A DNA stretch of 64,000 nt from Nepenthes gracilis (Eukaryota > Streptophyta > Magnoliopsida > Caryophyllales > Nepenthaceae), in contig BSYO01000014.1 in the NCBI GenBank assembly GCA_033239525.1, positions 19,018,021-19,082,020 on the forward strand, read 5' to 3'. The notes beneath the pieces were generated by a model. The model saw nothing but the letters and a program-made list of their open reading frames with translations, was not told the origin of the DNA and searched no databases. A program made the position numbers and the translations under genes. Position 1 is the first letter of the stretch. Each line of letters opens with the position of its first letter. Positions 35,265 to 46,395 of the stretch are shown in pieces.

Positions 35265-35982
35265 AATATCGAGGAGTTTGCCATTCTATATTGAGCAATT
35301 TAATGGGCAAAATATTTTTATTCTTTAGTAAGAAATGGTGAAAAATATTTTGACCTATGAAAGAACGGTAAAAGTATTTCGAAGTAAGATAGATAAGTCG
35401 AAGAAGATGAAGGATGAGGAGTGGAAAGATTCGATGGATTTTACTAATTGCATGATTAAGTTGTATCTCACGGATCTAGTAAAGGTCTAGATGAAACATA
35501 AAAATCAGTATAAGTCCAAGTCCTTAATGATGAGGTTGCATATGAAGAAGAAATTCCATGGCCTACATTTGTCAAAAGGGAAAAATTTTGAAAAACACTT
35601 GGATAAGTTCAATTGGATTTTAATACAATTATCGACATTTGATAAAATGATCAAGGAAGAATACAAAGCATTAGTATTACTAACTTCTTTGTCGACCTTG
35701 TATGATTATATTGTTACGACGTTATTGTTTGAAAAAGATACACTCAACTTGAATAAGGCCATCGCTTCCTTATTTATAAATAAGTCAAAGCGAAGGAAAA
35801 ATGTTGAGGTTTCAGAGGAATCGAGGTTTTTGGTATCCACTAGCGGTCGGGGACATGAGAGGTCAAGGGATCGAGGCTGCAAATTAGAGGGTAGTAACAG
35901 TCGATCCAAGTTTCAAAATATAGAGTGCTTTCATTGCAGTAAGAAAGGACACATGAAGTGGGATTGCTCCAAGAGGAAATAG
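35265..35982 (+). pseudogene. Gag of element H
   Basis: Plus-strand gag with early lesions. The open part (35491-35982) reads KSKSLMMRLHMKKKFHGLHL, then EKHLDKFNWILIQLSTFDKM and STLYDYIVTTLLFEKDTLNL, ending in a zinc knuckle ECFHCSKKGHMKWDC with all four ligands. The upstream part (from about 35265) matches the gag N-terminus (FYIEQFNGQ-like) but contains stops. A stop at 35980-35982 follows the knuckle. Confidence 0.8.
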
Positions 35983-36104
35983 GAGAAGGGGGCGAAGGTG
36001 AGCATCAAGAGAGGAAGGATCGTGATGATAATAATCAGGCCTCTATTATTTCCTGTGAATACTTTCTGGTAGTCCATGCGGGGAAAACACAGAGCTTTCT
36101 AAGC

Positions 36105-36560
36105 TAGGAGATGAATTGGGTAATGGATAACGATTCTTCATACCATGTGATATCAAAGAAGTCCCTCTTCACCACCTATATGCCTAGAATTTATGGTTAA
36201 ATTTGATTTTAATTAGAAAACTTAATGAAGATGGTTTTTGCACACCATCTAGAAAAAGCCAATAGAAACTTACCAAAGGTACCTCAATTGTAGTAGGAAA
36301 AGTAAGCGATCAAGTCGTTACTTGATGAAACCCTCGATTACTAAGAATATAGCCAATGTGACCAATGGGGCATTGGTCAATGTGGTGGAAAGAGGAGGTC
36401 AATGAGGAGTGTAAGGGGGAGTGATTCTATTGCCAAGGAAAAGTTGAAAGGGAGTGAAAATACTCTAAGTTTGGTAGAGTGGAAGAAAGTATCATTCAAA
36501 CTTGTAGAGGCCGATGTCGAAATCCCATTTGAGAGGAAGTTACCAAATGGCAAGTGATGA
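36105..36560 (+). pseudogene. Protease site and tail of element H
   Basis: Near 36112 the frame reads MNWVMDNDSSYHVISKKSLF, the protease site with its glycine changed (D-N-D rather than D-T/S-G). The tail near 36440-36540 reads AKEKLKGSENTLSLVEW and KKVSFKLVEADVEIPFERKL. It matches the tail of element E and replaces the integrase of autonomous relatives. Stops lie between the pieces. Confidence 0.65.
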
Positions 36561-36610
36561 CGATTGCTGGTAAAGGCAAAGGGTCCCCTACAAGGTCGTG
36601 AGAAGAAGTT

Positions 36611-37365
36611 TGTTATGTTTTAATCACTCCCTTATCGATACGATAATAAATTAATAGTTATTAGAAGGTCATGTGATATCTGTGCAAGGCGCAGACGATG
36701 AGCTCCTGAGCACTGAATGCAAGGGCTCCACGCCCGAGTGGCACCGATTCACAAAGAGGCACACTTGAGGTGCACCCAAGGGGCACTCAAGTATCAATTT
36801 TAGTGGCACCTTTGTTCGATGTGCGCCTGACAAGTGTTCGAGCATGGCTTACAGTCTAAAAATGCGTCCTTTCTGTTTTAAGGAAATTCCAAAGTCAAAT
36901 CTTACACAAAGAACGTTGTACAAAGAAAGAGAAAAAAGAAAATAGAGAAAAAGAAGAAGTTTAGCATACAATTGAGGTCCGATTTAAGTTCTGTTCTTCG
37001 TCAAGGTTGGGTACATTATTCTAGAGCATGTTTTATAGAGCGTATTTTTATTTGATTACTCTTATTTCTCATTGTACTTTTTCTTGTGGATTATTAGGTG
37101 TATTGAAAGGTTGTAATTAACCATTCCTTACTCGAGATTGTAGTAAATAGATTTCGGATGAAAGTTACTTGTAACCGATACTTTTATAATAGATTTGTTC
37201 GAAATTTGTTTCGTGATTTTTCTTTTGATTAAAAAAAATTTATGTTAAAAATATTGTGTATTATTGTATTCCTTATATTTACGAGTTTAGTAGCTGACGT
37301 TTGATGGGGGATTTGGATTTTGTTTTGCTGTACCAAGTTGTATGTATTTGGGTTAAACCTCAACA
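36611..37365 (+). repeat. 3' LTR of element H
   Basis: 755 bp, TGTTATGTTTTAATC to CCTCAACA, preceded by the polypurine tract GAGAAGAAGTT. A GC-rich GGGGCACTC-type block lies about 100 bp before the transcribed-looking part. Confidence 0.78.
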
Positions 37366-37482
37366 CTCAACGGCCTGGAATATGATTTATATTCCAATAT
37401 CATCCCACAAGAGACAGATTGTTCAACTGAAAGTTCCCTAATTGCAACTGATGAGACAACTATTTTTTGGTGAGTTGGTGCG
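37366..37482 (+). pseudogene. LINE-like remnant, left part
   Basis: Left flank of element F. Removing F and one duplication copy lets this join 42033 onward in one frame at GAEARDHFFL, which resembles the zinc-binding zf-RVT segment near the end of plant L1-type LINE RT proteins. Confidence 0.4.
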
Positions 37483-38556
37483 TGTTAGGGTCATTTTTAT
37501 TATTGACATATTCCGTGACCATATGTACACTTATATCGATGTCGGGTTATGGCTTGTCAAAATACTGCATCAACACATATCCGTTGCTGTCCATTCCAAC
37601 TTTAAGGGGTACCACGCCTACCGTGAGCTATTCACCCGCTCAATCCCAAAATCCCGAAGTCTTGCGCTCTTCGTGTGCTCTCTACCCGCTCGAGCCCAAA
37701 ATCCCGAAGCCCCACACTCTCTGTGCGCTCTCTACCTACTCGACCCCAAAAATCCGAAACATTATGCTTGCTATGTGCTCGCCATGCGCTCGAGCACAAA
37801 ATCCAGAAAGGGCCCGCTCGCTACTCGCCCCCTCCGCGCTCGAGCGCCGTGGCAATGGCAACTTTTTGAATGCGATTTTTACGCCCTCTATAAATACTTG
37901 TCTTATAATTTTCAAACCCTAGGACTCTTGGCAGATGAATTTCGTGTCCCACTTGAAAAGAATCTTGTTCATACTCTATTGATCTTATTTCTTTTGAGAA
38001 AACCAAAAGCTACAACTTTAAACTTCATGTTCTAACAAGTTTTCTCTACATTTTCTCTTTACTGTTTAAACACTTCTATTCTTCTACCTTCGTTGGAGAC
38101 GTCGATACGTTGAAGGAGACCCGATCGTGTTTGGCAATTCAAGTTGCTCAAAAGAGAAGATTGACGTGAAGACCGAAAGATGTCCGGTTCCTTTGTTGCA
38201 AGCAAATCCAAGGAGTTCCTTGGTAGGGATCACAAGATGGGAGTAAGTCGGTTAGGTTAGCGCGTTGTTACCACCCGATCTATAAGTTGATTTTCATAGT
38301 GTATTGCTTCCCTGGCCGTTGAAACTCGGAGGGTTTTTCTCGATTACTGTGGGTATTGAGTTTTTCCTTCGTCACCAAAAATCGTATCTTTTTATTATTA
38401 TTTATGCTCATTTATATTTGGTATGCTAGTTCGTATCATTGGCATCTAGAAATAAATTTTCTTTATGTGTATTGAATATTTAAATTTTATTGCTTCCGCT
38501 ATTTTTATCGAGGTCGAAACTTGATTGTTCAATTTAGGACAAAAAGTCATTTTTCA
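37483..38556 (+). repeat. 5' LTR of element F
   Basis: 1074 bp. It contains three tandem CGCTCGAGCCCAAAATCCCGA-like blocks (about 37635-37800) and a TATAAATA box near 37890, giving a plausible transcription start region. Confidence 0.88.
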
Positions 38557-38598
38557 ATTGATATCAGAGACTCACCCCGATCCACGATCCCAATCTAG

Positions 38599-40440
38599 AT
38601 GCATACTAGTCAATCTTTGTCCGTTCCTCCCTTCTTTGATGTGAGTAACTATATCTATTGGAAGGTTTGGATGAGAACCTTTCTCAAATCAATGGATCAA
38701 CGTATATGAGCCAGTACTCAAATTGGGTGGACTCCACCCAAGAGTGGTGTTGAACTAAAAGTTCTGTCTTTATGGTCAAAAGAAGAACTTGATACTTGTA
38801 ACTGGAATAGTAAGGGGTTACATGCTATTTTTTGGCTATATCTTTCGATGAGTTTAGACGGATTTTAATGTACGAAACCTCTAAAGATGCGTAGGACATT
38901 CTTGAAGTCACTCATGAAGGTACTAAATTGGTTAAAAATTTAAAATTACAAATGCTCACCACTAGATTCGAAGAAATACGAATGACAAATGATGAGACAT
39001 TTGATGAATTCTATACGCAATTAAATGATATTGTAAATTTCATGTTTAATTTAGGAGAACGAATCCCTAAAAATAGAATTATTAGAAAAGTTTTGCGATC
39101 TTTGCTTAAACAATTTAGACCAAAAGTTACTGCGATTGAAAAAAGCAAAGATTTAGATAAATTAAAAATAGAAGAACTTGTATGGTCCCTTCAAACTTAT
39201 GAGCACATATTACCACAATCAAGAAAGAATAAATCAATTGCTCTAAAATCAAGTAGGGAAGAGAGAAACCGTGATTCCGATGAAGAATCGTGTAGCAATG
39301 ACGATTTTTTCTTATTTGTTAAGAATTTTTAAAAATTTTTGAAGAAAAATAATTTTTCATCAAACAAATTTGATGTGGATTTAAAATGTTCACCTGAATT
39401 TGAGAAGAAAGATTGACGTGAACTCAAGGAATTCAAATCAAAAAATACTCAAGGAGTTCAATGCTATGAGTGTAAAGGGTTTGGCTACTATCGGACTGAA
39501 TGCCAAACCTTAAATGCTAACAAGGTCAAGCTTCTAAAGCTAATGTGACCTTAAGCGATGACGAAGAAGAAGATGTTGAAAAATGCTTGAAGATGGCTCT
39601 GTTAACATGGCCTTTATGACCTCAATGTGTGGTAATTTAGTAGAAAATTTTACTCAATCTGATGACTCTAAGAATGAGTCAGAAGCTGAATTTGATGGAT
39701 TTCAATAAGCATATAATAAATTGTTTAGGGAATACTTAAAAATAAAGAAGTTAAATAGAACCTTAAATAGTAGGATCATAAATTTTGAAAAAAAAAAATA
39801 AGCTCAACAATTCGAATTAGATACTAAAATTCAAGAAGTTGAGAATCTGAAAACTTATTTACTAAACAAATCACAACTCTAGAATCTGAACTTGAAGCTA
39901 CTAGAAATGATTTGAAATAATTTTTAAATGGGTCTAAAAAATTAGATCATGTGCTCAGGTTGAAAAAAAATTAGTAGAAATAAACATGATTTGGGGTATG
40001 TTGAGAATATTTTTTAAAATGGCGTGAAATCTAAAACTATTTTTATTCCCGCCATAAAAATTTAACACCAAAATGCTAAAACATCTAAAATCACTAAGCA
40101 AACGCATTGACGTGTGGATAATAGATTTAACTCACATCATTTGGCTGATCCGTATAGCCTAAAAGTCATGAACATACCCACAAAGTCTCTACTAGCTTGT
40201 CATGCTTGTGGAAAGATTGGCCACATTCGTCCCCACTACTATACTATGAATTTTTCATACAACCAAAGATAAGAGTTAAAAATGAATAAACTTGTTGATC
40301 ACATTCAGACATTAAATAAACAAGTAAAAAGATTGAATAAGAAAATAAATTCAGTGAGACAAGTATGGGTCAAGAAAAGTGAGTTTCATTACCCCTTAGC
40401 CATTCGTGACAAAAATAGAGAGACCTGTTTCACTTTGATA
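38599..40440 (+). pseudogene. Gag of Sirevirus-like element F
   Basis: The ATG at 38599 opens a broken frame (SVPPFFDVSNYIYWKVWMRTF). The longest open part (38928-39332) reads LQMLTTRFEEIRMTNDETFD, then EFYTQLNDIVNFMFNLGE and IIRKVLRSLLKQFRPKVTAI, typical of the UBN2-type Copia gag. Zinc knuckles follow at about 39457 (CYECKGFGYYRTEC) and about 40200 (CHACGKIGHIRPHYY, last Cys lost). The end near 40365 reads RQVWVKKSEFHYPL, where protease would follow in complete Sireviruses. Several stops and shifts. Confidence 0.8.
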
Positions 40441-40625
40441 GGGGGAGATTAGGGAAGACGTGATTATTTATGTTAGGAAAAGCCTTGTTATTTTTGTGAA
40501 GGGGAGAACATGTTTCACTTTGATAGGAGGAGATTAGGGGCGACGTGATTATTTATGTTAGGGGGGACCTTGTTATTTTTATGAAGGGGAGTGCTTCTTA
40601 GATTTTTGTGAGGGGGAGTGCTTCT
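40432..40625 (+). promoter_or_regulatory. Multiple polypurine tracts of element F
   Basis: Purine-rich motifs recur at about 40439 (AGGGGGAGATTAGGGAAGA), 40498 (GAAGGGGAGAA), 40526 (AGGAGGAGATTAGGGG), 40582 (GAAGGGGAGTGCTTCTT) and 40608 (GAGGGGGAGTGCTTCTT), partly as local duplications. The tract used for priming (AAAGGAGGAGAT) abuts the LTR at 40950. Confidence 0.65.
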
Positions 40626-40950
40626 TATATTTCTGTACTCCTTATATTTCATTCCTTTTATTACTATATATTAGTTTTTTACTTCTATTGTTATCATTTT
40701 ATATTATGCCTTTGTGGTACTAACCCTATTTGACCAGACAATTCAGTTACAGTATTGAAGCGGTAGTCACAACATCGACCCAGCAGTGCTAGTGTAGATC
40801 TATACATTTTCTTATTATATCATTTATATTTCTCATTAGGCGTAAATTTTTATGTACACGGACTCTATCTCGGTGGTGTCTGAACCCGTGCTTCTATTGT
40901 ATTTATTTTATTTTTTTGGGTTTTGTCACGGAATTGTTAAAGGAGGAGAT

Positions 40951-42032
40951 TGTTAGGGTCATTTTTATGATTAGTATATTCCGTAACCATATATACTCTT
41001 GTATCGATGTCGGGTTATGACTTGTCGAAATACTGCATCAACACATATCCGTTGCTGTCCGTTCCGATTTCTAAGGATACCACACCTACCGTGAGCTCTT
41101 CACCCGCTCGAGCCTAAAATCCCGAAGTCCGCGCTCTCTGTGTGCTCTCTACCCGCTCGAGCCCAAAATCCCGAAGCCCCGCACTCTCTGTGCGCTCTAT
41201 ACTTGCTCGACCCCAATAACCCGAAACATTGTGCTCGTCGTGCGCTCACTATGCTCTCGAGCACAAAATCCAGAAATGGCCCACTCGCTGCTCGCCGCCT
41301 TCGCGCTCGAGCGCCGCGGCAACGGGAAACTTTTTAAATGCGATTTTTGTGCTCTCTATAAATACTTATCTTATAATTTTTAAACCCTAGGACTCTTGAC
41401 AGATGAATTTCGTGCCCCACTTGAAAAGAATCTTGTTCATACTCCATTGATCTTACTTCTTTTAATAAAACAAAAAGCTACAACTTTAAGCTTCATGTTC
41501 TAACAAGTTTTCTCTATATTTTCTCTTTACCGTTTAAACACTTCCATTCTTCTACCTTCGCTGGAGACGTTGGTACGTTGAAGGAGATCCGATCGTATTC
41601 GGCAATTCAAGTGGCTCAAAAGGGAAGATTGATGTGAAGACCGGAAGGTGTCCGGTTCTGTTGCCGCAGGCAAATCCAAGGAGTTCCTTAGTAGGGATCA
41701 CAATACGGGAGTAAGTCGGCTAGGTTAGCGCGTCGTTAACACCCGATCTGTAAGTTGATTTTCATAGTGTATTGCTTCCTTGGCAGTTGAAGCCCGGAGG
41801 ATTTTTCTCAATTACCGTATTACCGTGAGTATTGAGTTTTTCTTTCGTTATAAAAAATCGTGTCTTTTTATTATTATTTATATTCGTTTATATTTTGTAT
41901 GTTAGTTAGTATCATTAGTATCTAAAAATAAATATTCTTTACATGTATTGAATATTTAATTTTTACTACTTTTGTTATTTTTATCGGGGTCGAAACTTGT
42001 TTGTATAATTTAGGACAAAAAGTCATTTTTCA
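40951..42032 (+). repeat. 3' LTR of element F
   Basis: 1082-bp partner of 37483-38556, preceded by the polypurine tract and followed by the GTGCG duplication. Confidence 0.88.
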
Positions 42033-42320
42033 GTGCGGAAGCTAGAGACCATTTCTTCCTCATTAGTGCAAACAAAGACGGCATTTGGATGGCTATTCAG
42101 AAAGAAATGACACTTCAAAAACCGGTTTTGCCTGATCAGTGGACCTCCATTGCTGTCAATGAGCCTTCAAAGGCCAAAGCAGAAGATTTCTCATCCCGTG
42201 GTTAATGTTGGCTGCAACTATTTATTTTTGGATGGAGAGGAATATCAGACTCCATGAAGAGGGGCTTTTCGTGGAGATTCTCAAGTTTAAAGGTCTGGGT
42301 CATTCTGGCAAATGTCAATT
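42033..42320 (+). pseudogene. LINE-like zf-RVT remnant, right part
   Basis: One frame reads AEARDHFFLISANKDGIWMA, then IQKEMTLQKP. After a frame change near 42190 comes PWLMLAATIYFWMERNIRLH. This order (RDHLFF-like, VW/IW-like, AATIYxxWxERN) is typical of the C-terminal zinc-binding region of plant L1-type LINE RT proteins. Two Cys ligands are not recognisable. Element F inserted between the two halves. Confidence 0.5.
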
Positions 42321-43508
42321 ATATATGACTGGACTCATCACGTGATGTACGCTATTACTTGGACAGTCTCCGTCTGTGGTTGCTGAACTTATTTCCTGGG
42401 TATACTTGTAGTTACACGTGGTAGTACTTTCACGTTTTTCTTTTTTTTTTCTTTTAAAAAATAGTCTAGAGTTGAATCTGTTAGATACATAGCAATTTAT
42501 AGAAAATATCAATCACTACTCCAAAAGATTTTATTGAAAATATAACTTATGACCTTCTTAAACCAAACCGAAAAGCCAAACGGGCCCTCAATCTTGATTC
42601 CTTTTAATTTTCTTGCGTAGTTATCTTTTTCCTCCTATGAAGTTTTATTTTCCCTTCACTTGTCACCCATTAGCTTAAAATCTTATACATATTGGAGGAT
42701 ATCTTTCCAAATGAAACCATACTCACCTAACAAAATATTGAACCTTATATTCCTAATGGGGTTCCCTATGTCACCTTTAAATTCCTTTCACCTGGCCCGA
42801 CACTAGTTCAAGGCAGATTTGTTCGTCGATCTCTGAGAAACGACACTCAAATACCTTACCAATCAAGCTGGCTAACAACCACAAATCTAGGTTCTTTACA
42901 TATTGCAAGAAAGTCAGGTGGGAATCAATCAACATGCGCATCCTTACAGCCACCAACATATAGATAAAATTCATATTCATATTCAAATTCTTTTGCTTGC
43001 CCGCAAGTTATCCCCCTTTGTGCAAGGTTCTGGTTATAATGCACATCTCTTTCACTTTCTTCCGATGCCTCGCCTTTTATCTTCAATTTTTTCATCTTTC
43101 TTCGAATGAGTTGTCTTCTCTTTTGTGAAAATTATGGAGCTTTGGACATACTTTTTCTTAATTTCCTCTTGAGAAAATCCTTTGCCTTTTGCAAATCAAA
43201 GCACCAGATAGTCATCATCAATCAGCTGCCACGGTTTCCCACTCTCTGTAATTGCTGTAAACTTGAGAAAAAGATGCTAAAAGCAAAAGGCAAAAAGAAT
43301 ATTACAAAGCTTCGGAGATTGCTTGCAAATTACACTTTCACAAACGGTTGACATTGCTGAATAATAATCATCAATCTATTTGGTTTCGGCCATTCTCAAC
43401 CGTTACAGAGCACAAGCTAAATCTGTGGTGCAGAATCTTCTGGAAGACTTACCTTGCTCTCTTATAGTAGGGGAATTAAGAACAATCAGAAGAAGAAAAA
43501 AAAAAAGC
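42321..43508. other. Intergenic, downstream of NAC gene
   Basis: No coding region or repeat boundary could be supported. Short open frames here lack conserved motifs. The part nearest 43508 is expected to hold the NAC 3' untranslated region. Confidence 0.45.
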
Positions 43509-44451
43509 CTACATGCAAAGACTGGTCTCAACCTGAACAAAATCATGAGGAGGAGAATCAGGTTGTAGCGGAGCTAAATCAAAGCTCTCTTCCGTCTTAT
43601 AATCAATGTAACTCGGTCGATCAGTTCCCAGATTGCAATCTTTCTTTCCGTCAGAAGTGATAATTCCATGATAACCATGCTTCCTTTTCCTCTGAAATAT
43701 GAGGCAAGCAACCCAATCTTCAATTTCACCATTTGGGTTCTACACAAAAATTCATAATTTAACCCTGGTAAGTAGAAGAAGAAATCAAAAGTTGAAATCT
43801 TGAAATGGTTAAATTTACATCAGCGTGCAGTTACCCGAGTTGAGCTGGAGTCCAAGAGGCGATATTCATGCATAGCCCAGCGAGTCCTACAGCCATTGGG
43901 ATACTGCCCTTGGTAGAAAGCCAAGGACTCCCTGTTGCCCACGATTTGGTTTCTTCCAGAGTCCAAAATTTGCTTGCCCTTCCCAATAAAGCTCCAATAC
44001 CCAGAACTTGTGGGTATGATTTTGCTGCATTTCATTTTGCAGAAGAAGTGCCTTTTCTCGCTCGGATCACCTAGACTCAGATGACAAAATAAGAACCCAC
44101 AAAAATAGTTCAAAGTCAAAATGGTTGGCCAATAATGCAACAAGGGCACCATAGATCTACCAGACTTTAGATGCCATTGGGGAAAAAAAAACATATGTTA
44201 AGAGTTGATTCTTGCATTAAAATCACGGAGGCGTAAAAACTTTTAGAGGGAAGAAAGAGGAGGAACAAACCAGGCACAACCCAAGGGTCAGAGTGGAAGA
44301 CATTGAAGTCAGGGATGACAGAAGCAGGTAAAGGGAGAGAGAGAGCCTTGCGCTTCAAGTAGTGAACGAGAAGCTCTTCATCTGTGGGACGGAATCTGAA
44401 ACCAATGGGCAGTTTCATTCCTCCATAACTGAAAAGTCCTTGCTTCTCCAT
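43509..44451 (-). CDS. NAC-domain transcription factor, 215 aa, three exons
   Basis: Model: exon 1 44451-44271, exon 2 44070-43835, exon 3 43739-43509, with GT-AG introns (200 and 95 bp) and a continuous frame. The product would be a nuclear DNA-binding regulator. NAC subdomain A is at residues 14-36 (LPIGFRFRPTDEELLVHYLK), B at 43-61 (PDFNVFHSDPWVVPG), C at about 69-96, D at about 100-132 (GRNQIVGNRESLAFYQ, then MHEYRL) and E at 140-160 (NPNGEIEDWVACLIFQRKRK). The ATG at 44449-44451 directly precedes subdomain A. The intron positions after subdomain B and after MHEYRL are typical of the family. In subdomain C the usual WKATGxDK segment reads WSFIGKGK, and the C-terminal region is short (about 55 aa). 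It looks nearest to short NACs of the VNI2/ANAC083 or XND1 type, which is inference. Only intact host gene seen. Confidence 0.88.
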
Positions 44452-44545
44452 CCGCACAAAAGAGAGAAACTCTAGCTTTTCCACTCTCCCTCTTAGCAAA
44501 ATTTTGGATTTTAACTCGAGAAAATTGAGGCGGCCAGTTTGGGAT

Positions 44546-44553
44546 CTTTATAG
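44546..44553 (-). promoter_or_regulatory. Candidate TATA box of NAC gene
   Basis: CTATAAAG on the minus strand, about 95 bp upstream of the NAC start codon. This would give a short 5' untranslated leader of about 60-70 bases. A second TATA-like site (CCCGTTTATAGG) lies about 20 bp further upstream. Confidence 0.5.
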
Positions 44554-44554
44554 T

Positions 44555-46195
44555 AGCACCATCCTATAAACGGGAGAGAGACAGAGAGGGAATCAGAGAA
44601 AAGAGGGGTTGTGGGCCGAAGACAGAGGTCAAAGGAAGGGTTCTTTGTGAATCCGAAAAGGTGGTGAGATTTGTGTCTCATAGCAGTTGTCTTCTGGCTG
44701 AAGAAATTAGAAATTCCCATTAAAAGAAAGCAGCTTCTTCTAGCCCGACTACAAGGACGCTAGGCAGATTTTTTTTTTTTTTAATTAAAAGAAACTATAA
44801 TTTAGATCGTTTTTTAAATTAAAATTTTGATAAGTTACTTGGGAATGTGTTATGTACTCGTCAATAGTCTTCGAAGATCACTCACTAAATTTATAGGGCT
44901 CTTTAATTCACCAATGACAGTTGTGGTACCTCATCTTTCAAACACCATTAAAAGTAAAAACTCTCGTGCCGTCCTACCGCCTCTTAAAATTAAAGAATAT
45001 ATTCAGACATTATTGTTAACCCTATTACCCCTATACACATATTATTTTCTATTATTATTTTTTTGTTACTACACATGGACATATTATTGTCAGTAAGTTG
45101 GTTAGCATGCTGCGCCTAAGATGTATAAATACATCACCACTATTTATCAATGAAAAGAAAGAATATTACTCTCTCTATTTTACTATCCCTACATCTCTCT
45201 CATCTCTGCTCTTCTCTCTCTCGATTCCCCTTCTCCTTTTCCCTTCTTTCCTTAATTCCCTTTCTCTGTTCTCTGTCTCTCCCTTACCATCGTATGTATC
45301 TCCTCTCTCCTCGATTCCTCCTTTACCAGGACTCATCTTCCCTCAACAATCTCTATGCTTTGCCGTCGATCTTCCACGTGAGACCATGGAGCACGTATTA
45401 GAATGGATCATGCTGTATTTATCAATCTTGTATTTCTGGAAGATTAATTTATAGAATCATTATAAATTTATATTTTTAAACTATGATTGTTTGTAAATTA
45501 ATTTTTAAAATTATTTATTATTATATAATCACTAAGATGAGCTATTAATAAATAAGATAAACTTATTATACTAACCAATGAGAAGTAGGTTCATGTAACT
45601 AGTATTGTGGGCGTTTTATGAAAAAGTAGAAAATTTTCATTACAAAACGAGGTTTTTAAACTAGCTTAACCAAAATACTCTTGTATGGGAATTTATTTAC
45701 ATTTGTATCTAGAGCTCTCTCATGAGATATGTTCAATTGATCATTTAACTTGAGACTATCAGACAATTCTAAGTTTATATTACTAATGTGTTTAATGATT
45801 AATGTATTTTGGTATTATTTATACACTCTAAAGTTTTATGGAGATGAATAAATAATCAGTAAAGAATCCATTGCTCTAAGCAAGAAGTTGTGCCTTATAC
45901 ACATATCTGCCTTAGGAAAGTTATGAATCATAAAAGAAATTTTTTATTCAATTAATTAAATCACGTCGCCGGAGTCACGACATAAATAAATAAATAATTT
46001 AGGTGTTTGACATTTTCCTGCCGTAAGATTGGAGGATATGGAATAATTTGTTTACATATTCATTTGATTGATAGTTGATCTCCAACATCTAGGCAATCAT
46101 AACGTAATATTAGTTGTGACTCATAATATACAAAAGCAATTGGTCAGTTTACATGGTTAATCTTAAAGAAAAATAAAATAGTTTAATTTAACTAT
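44555..46195. other. Intergenic, upstream of NAC gene
   Basis: Contains the NAC promoter region, a T-rich run near 44769-44781, a pyrimidine-rich stretch at about 45160-45350 and then AT-rich sequence. No other gene or repeat boundary was recognised. Confidence 0.45.
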
Positions 46196-46327
46196 TGATG
46201 GGTACATCAAAAATGGGCTGGCTCCACAAAAGTCAAAGGCCCAAGACGACGGTCAACACTCTAACGGCCCAATTGGAAACCGAGCCCAAGAGCTGAAAAG
46301 CCCAAGGCGGTCAACCATAGCACCTTG
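46196..46327 (-). repeat. Truncated LTR related to the 10463 solo LTR
   Basis: It begins TGATGGGTACATCAAAAATG and continues with GGGCTGGC and GACGGTCAAC motifs, matching the reverse complement of the 3' end of the solo LTR at 10463-11823. Only about 130 bp remain. The other end abuts gag-like sequence. Confidence 0.6.
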
Positions 46328-46395
46328 TATAAGCTTCACCATAGCACCTCTGTTGCAGCATACATGGATGAGTTCGAGACACTCTCTATTCAAAT
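46328..46395 (+). pseudogene. Gypsy-gag-like stretch, left of element G
   Basis: The frame reads YKLHHSTSVAAYMDEFETLS, then IQ, like the SVAEY-x-EFE-x-L region of Ty3/Gypsy gag proteins. The last five bases are the CAAAT target duplication of element G. With G removed, the same frame continues at 54621 into the ECA3-like copy. It is too short for certainty. Confidence 0.45.

Larger units (their letters stand above)
28907..37365 (+). mobile_element. Copia-derived gag-protease element H, hosting A
   Basis: Plus-oriented element with left LTR 28907-29346 plus 34841-35220 (split by element A) and right LTR 36611-37365. Its own interior (35221-36610) holds gag, a degenerate protease site and a tail, with no integrase, RT or RNase H. 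The interior layout and tail match element E although the LTRs look unrelated. The polypurine tract GAGAAGAAGTT abuts the right LTR. The outer 5-base flanks (CTTAC and CTCAA) do not match. Confidence 0.78.
37483..42032 (+). mobile_element. Sirevirus-like gag-only element F
   Basis: LTRs 37483-38556 and 40951-42032 start TGTTAGGGTC and end TTTTTCA. They are flanked by a perfect GTGCG duplication (37478-37482 and 42033-42037). The initiator-Met primer site is degenerate (38559-38569). The interior carries only a Sirevirus-type gag with two zinc knuckles. Protease, integrase, RT and RNase H are missing. A cluster of repeated polypurine tracts precedes the 3' LTR, a known Sirevirus trait. LTRs differ at about one base in ten over the first 120 bases. 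Confidence 0.9.

Noticed and set aside
28902..37370. Target-site duplication for element H
   Set aside because: Flanking pentamers are CTTAC and CTCAA, which share too few bases to claim a duplication.
37442..38035. 197-codon plus-strand frame across the F LTR
   Set aside because: It begins in the flank and runs through the LTR. The repeated RSLPKSRS-like peptides come from LTR tandem motifs, and the partner LTR does not keep the frame.
44827..45454. Plus-strand frames upstream of the NAC gene
   Set aside because: They are in pyrimidine-rich low-complexity sequence and are Ser/Leu/Pro-rich without motifs. Likely non-coding.
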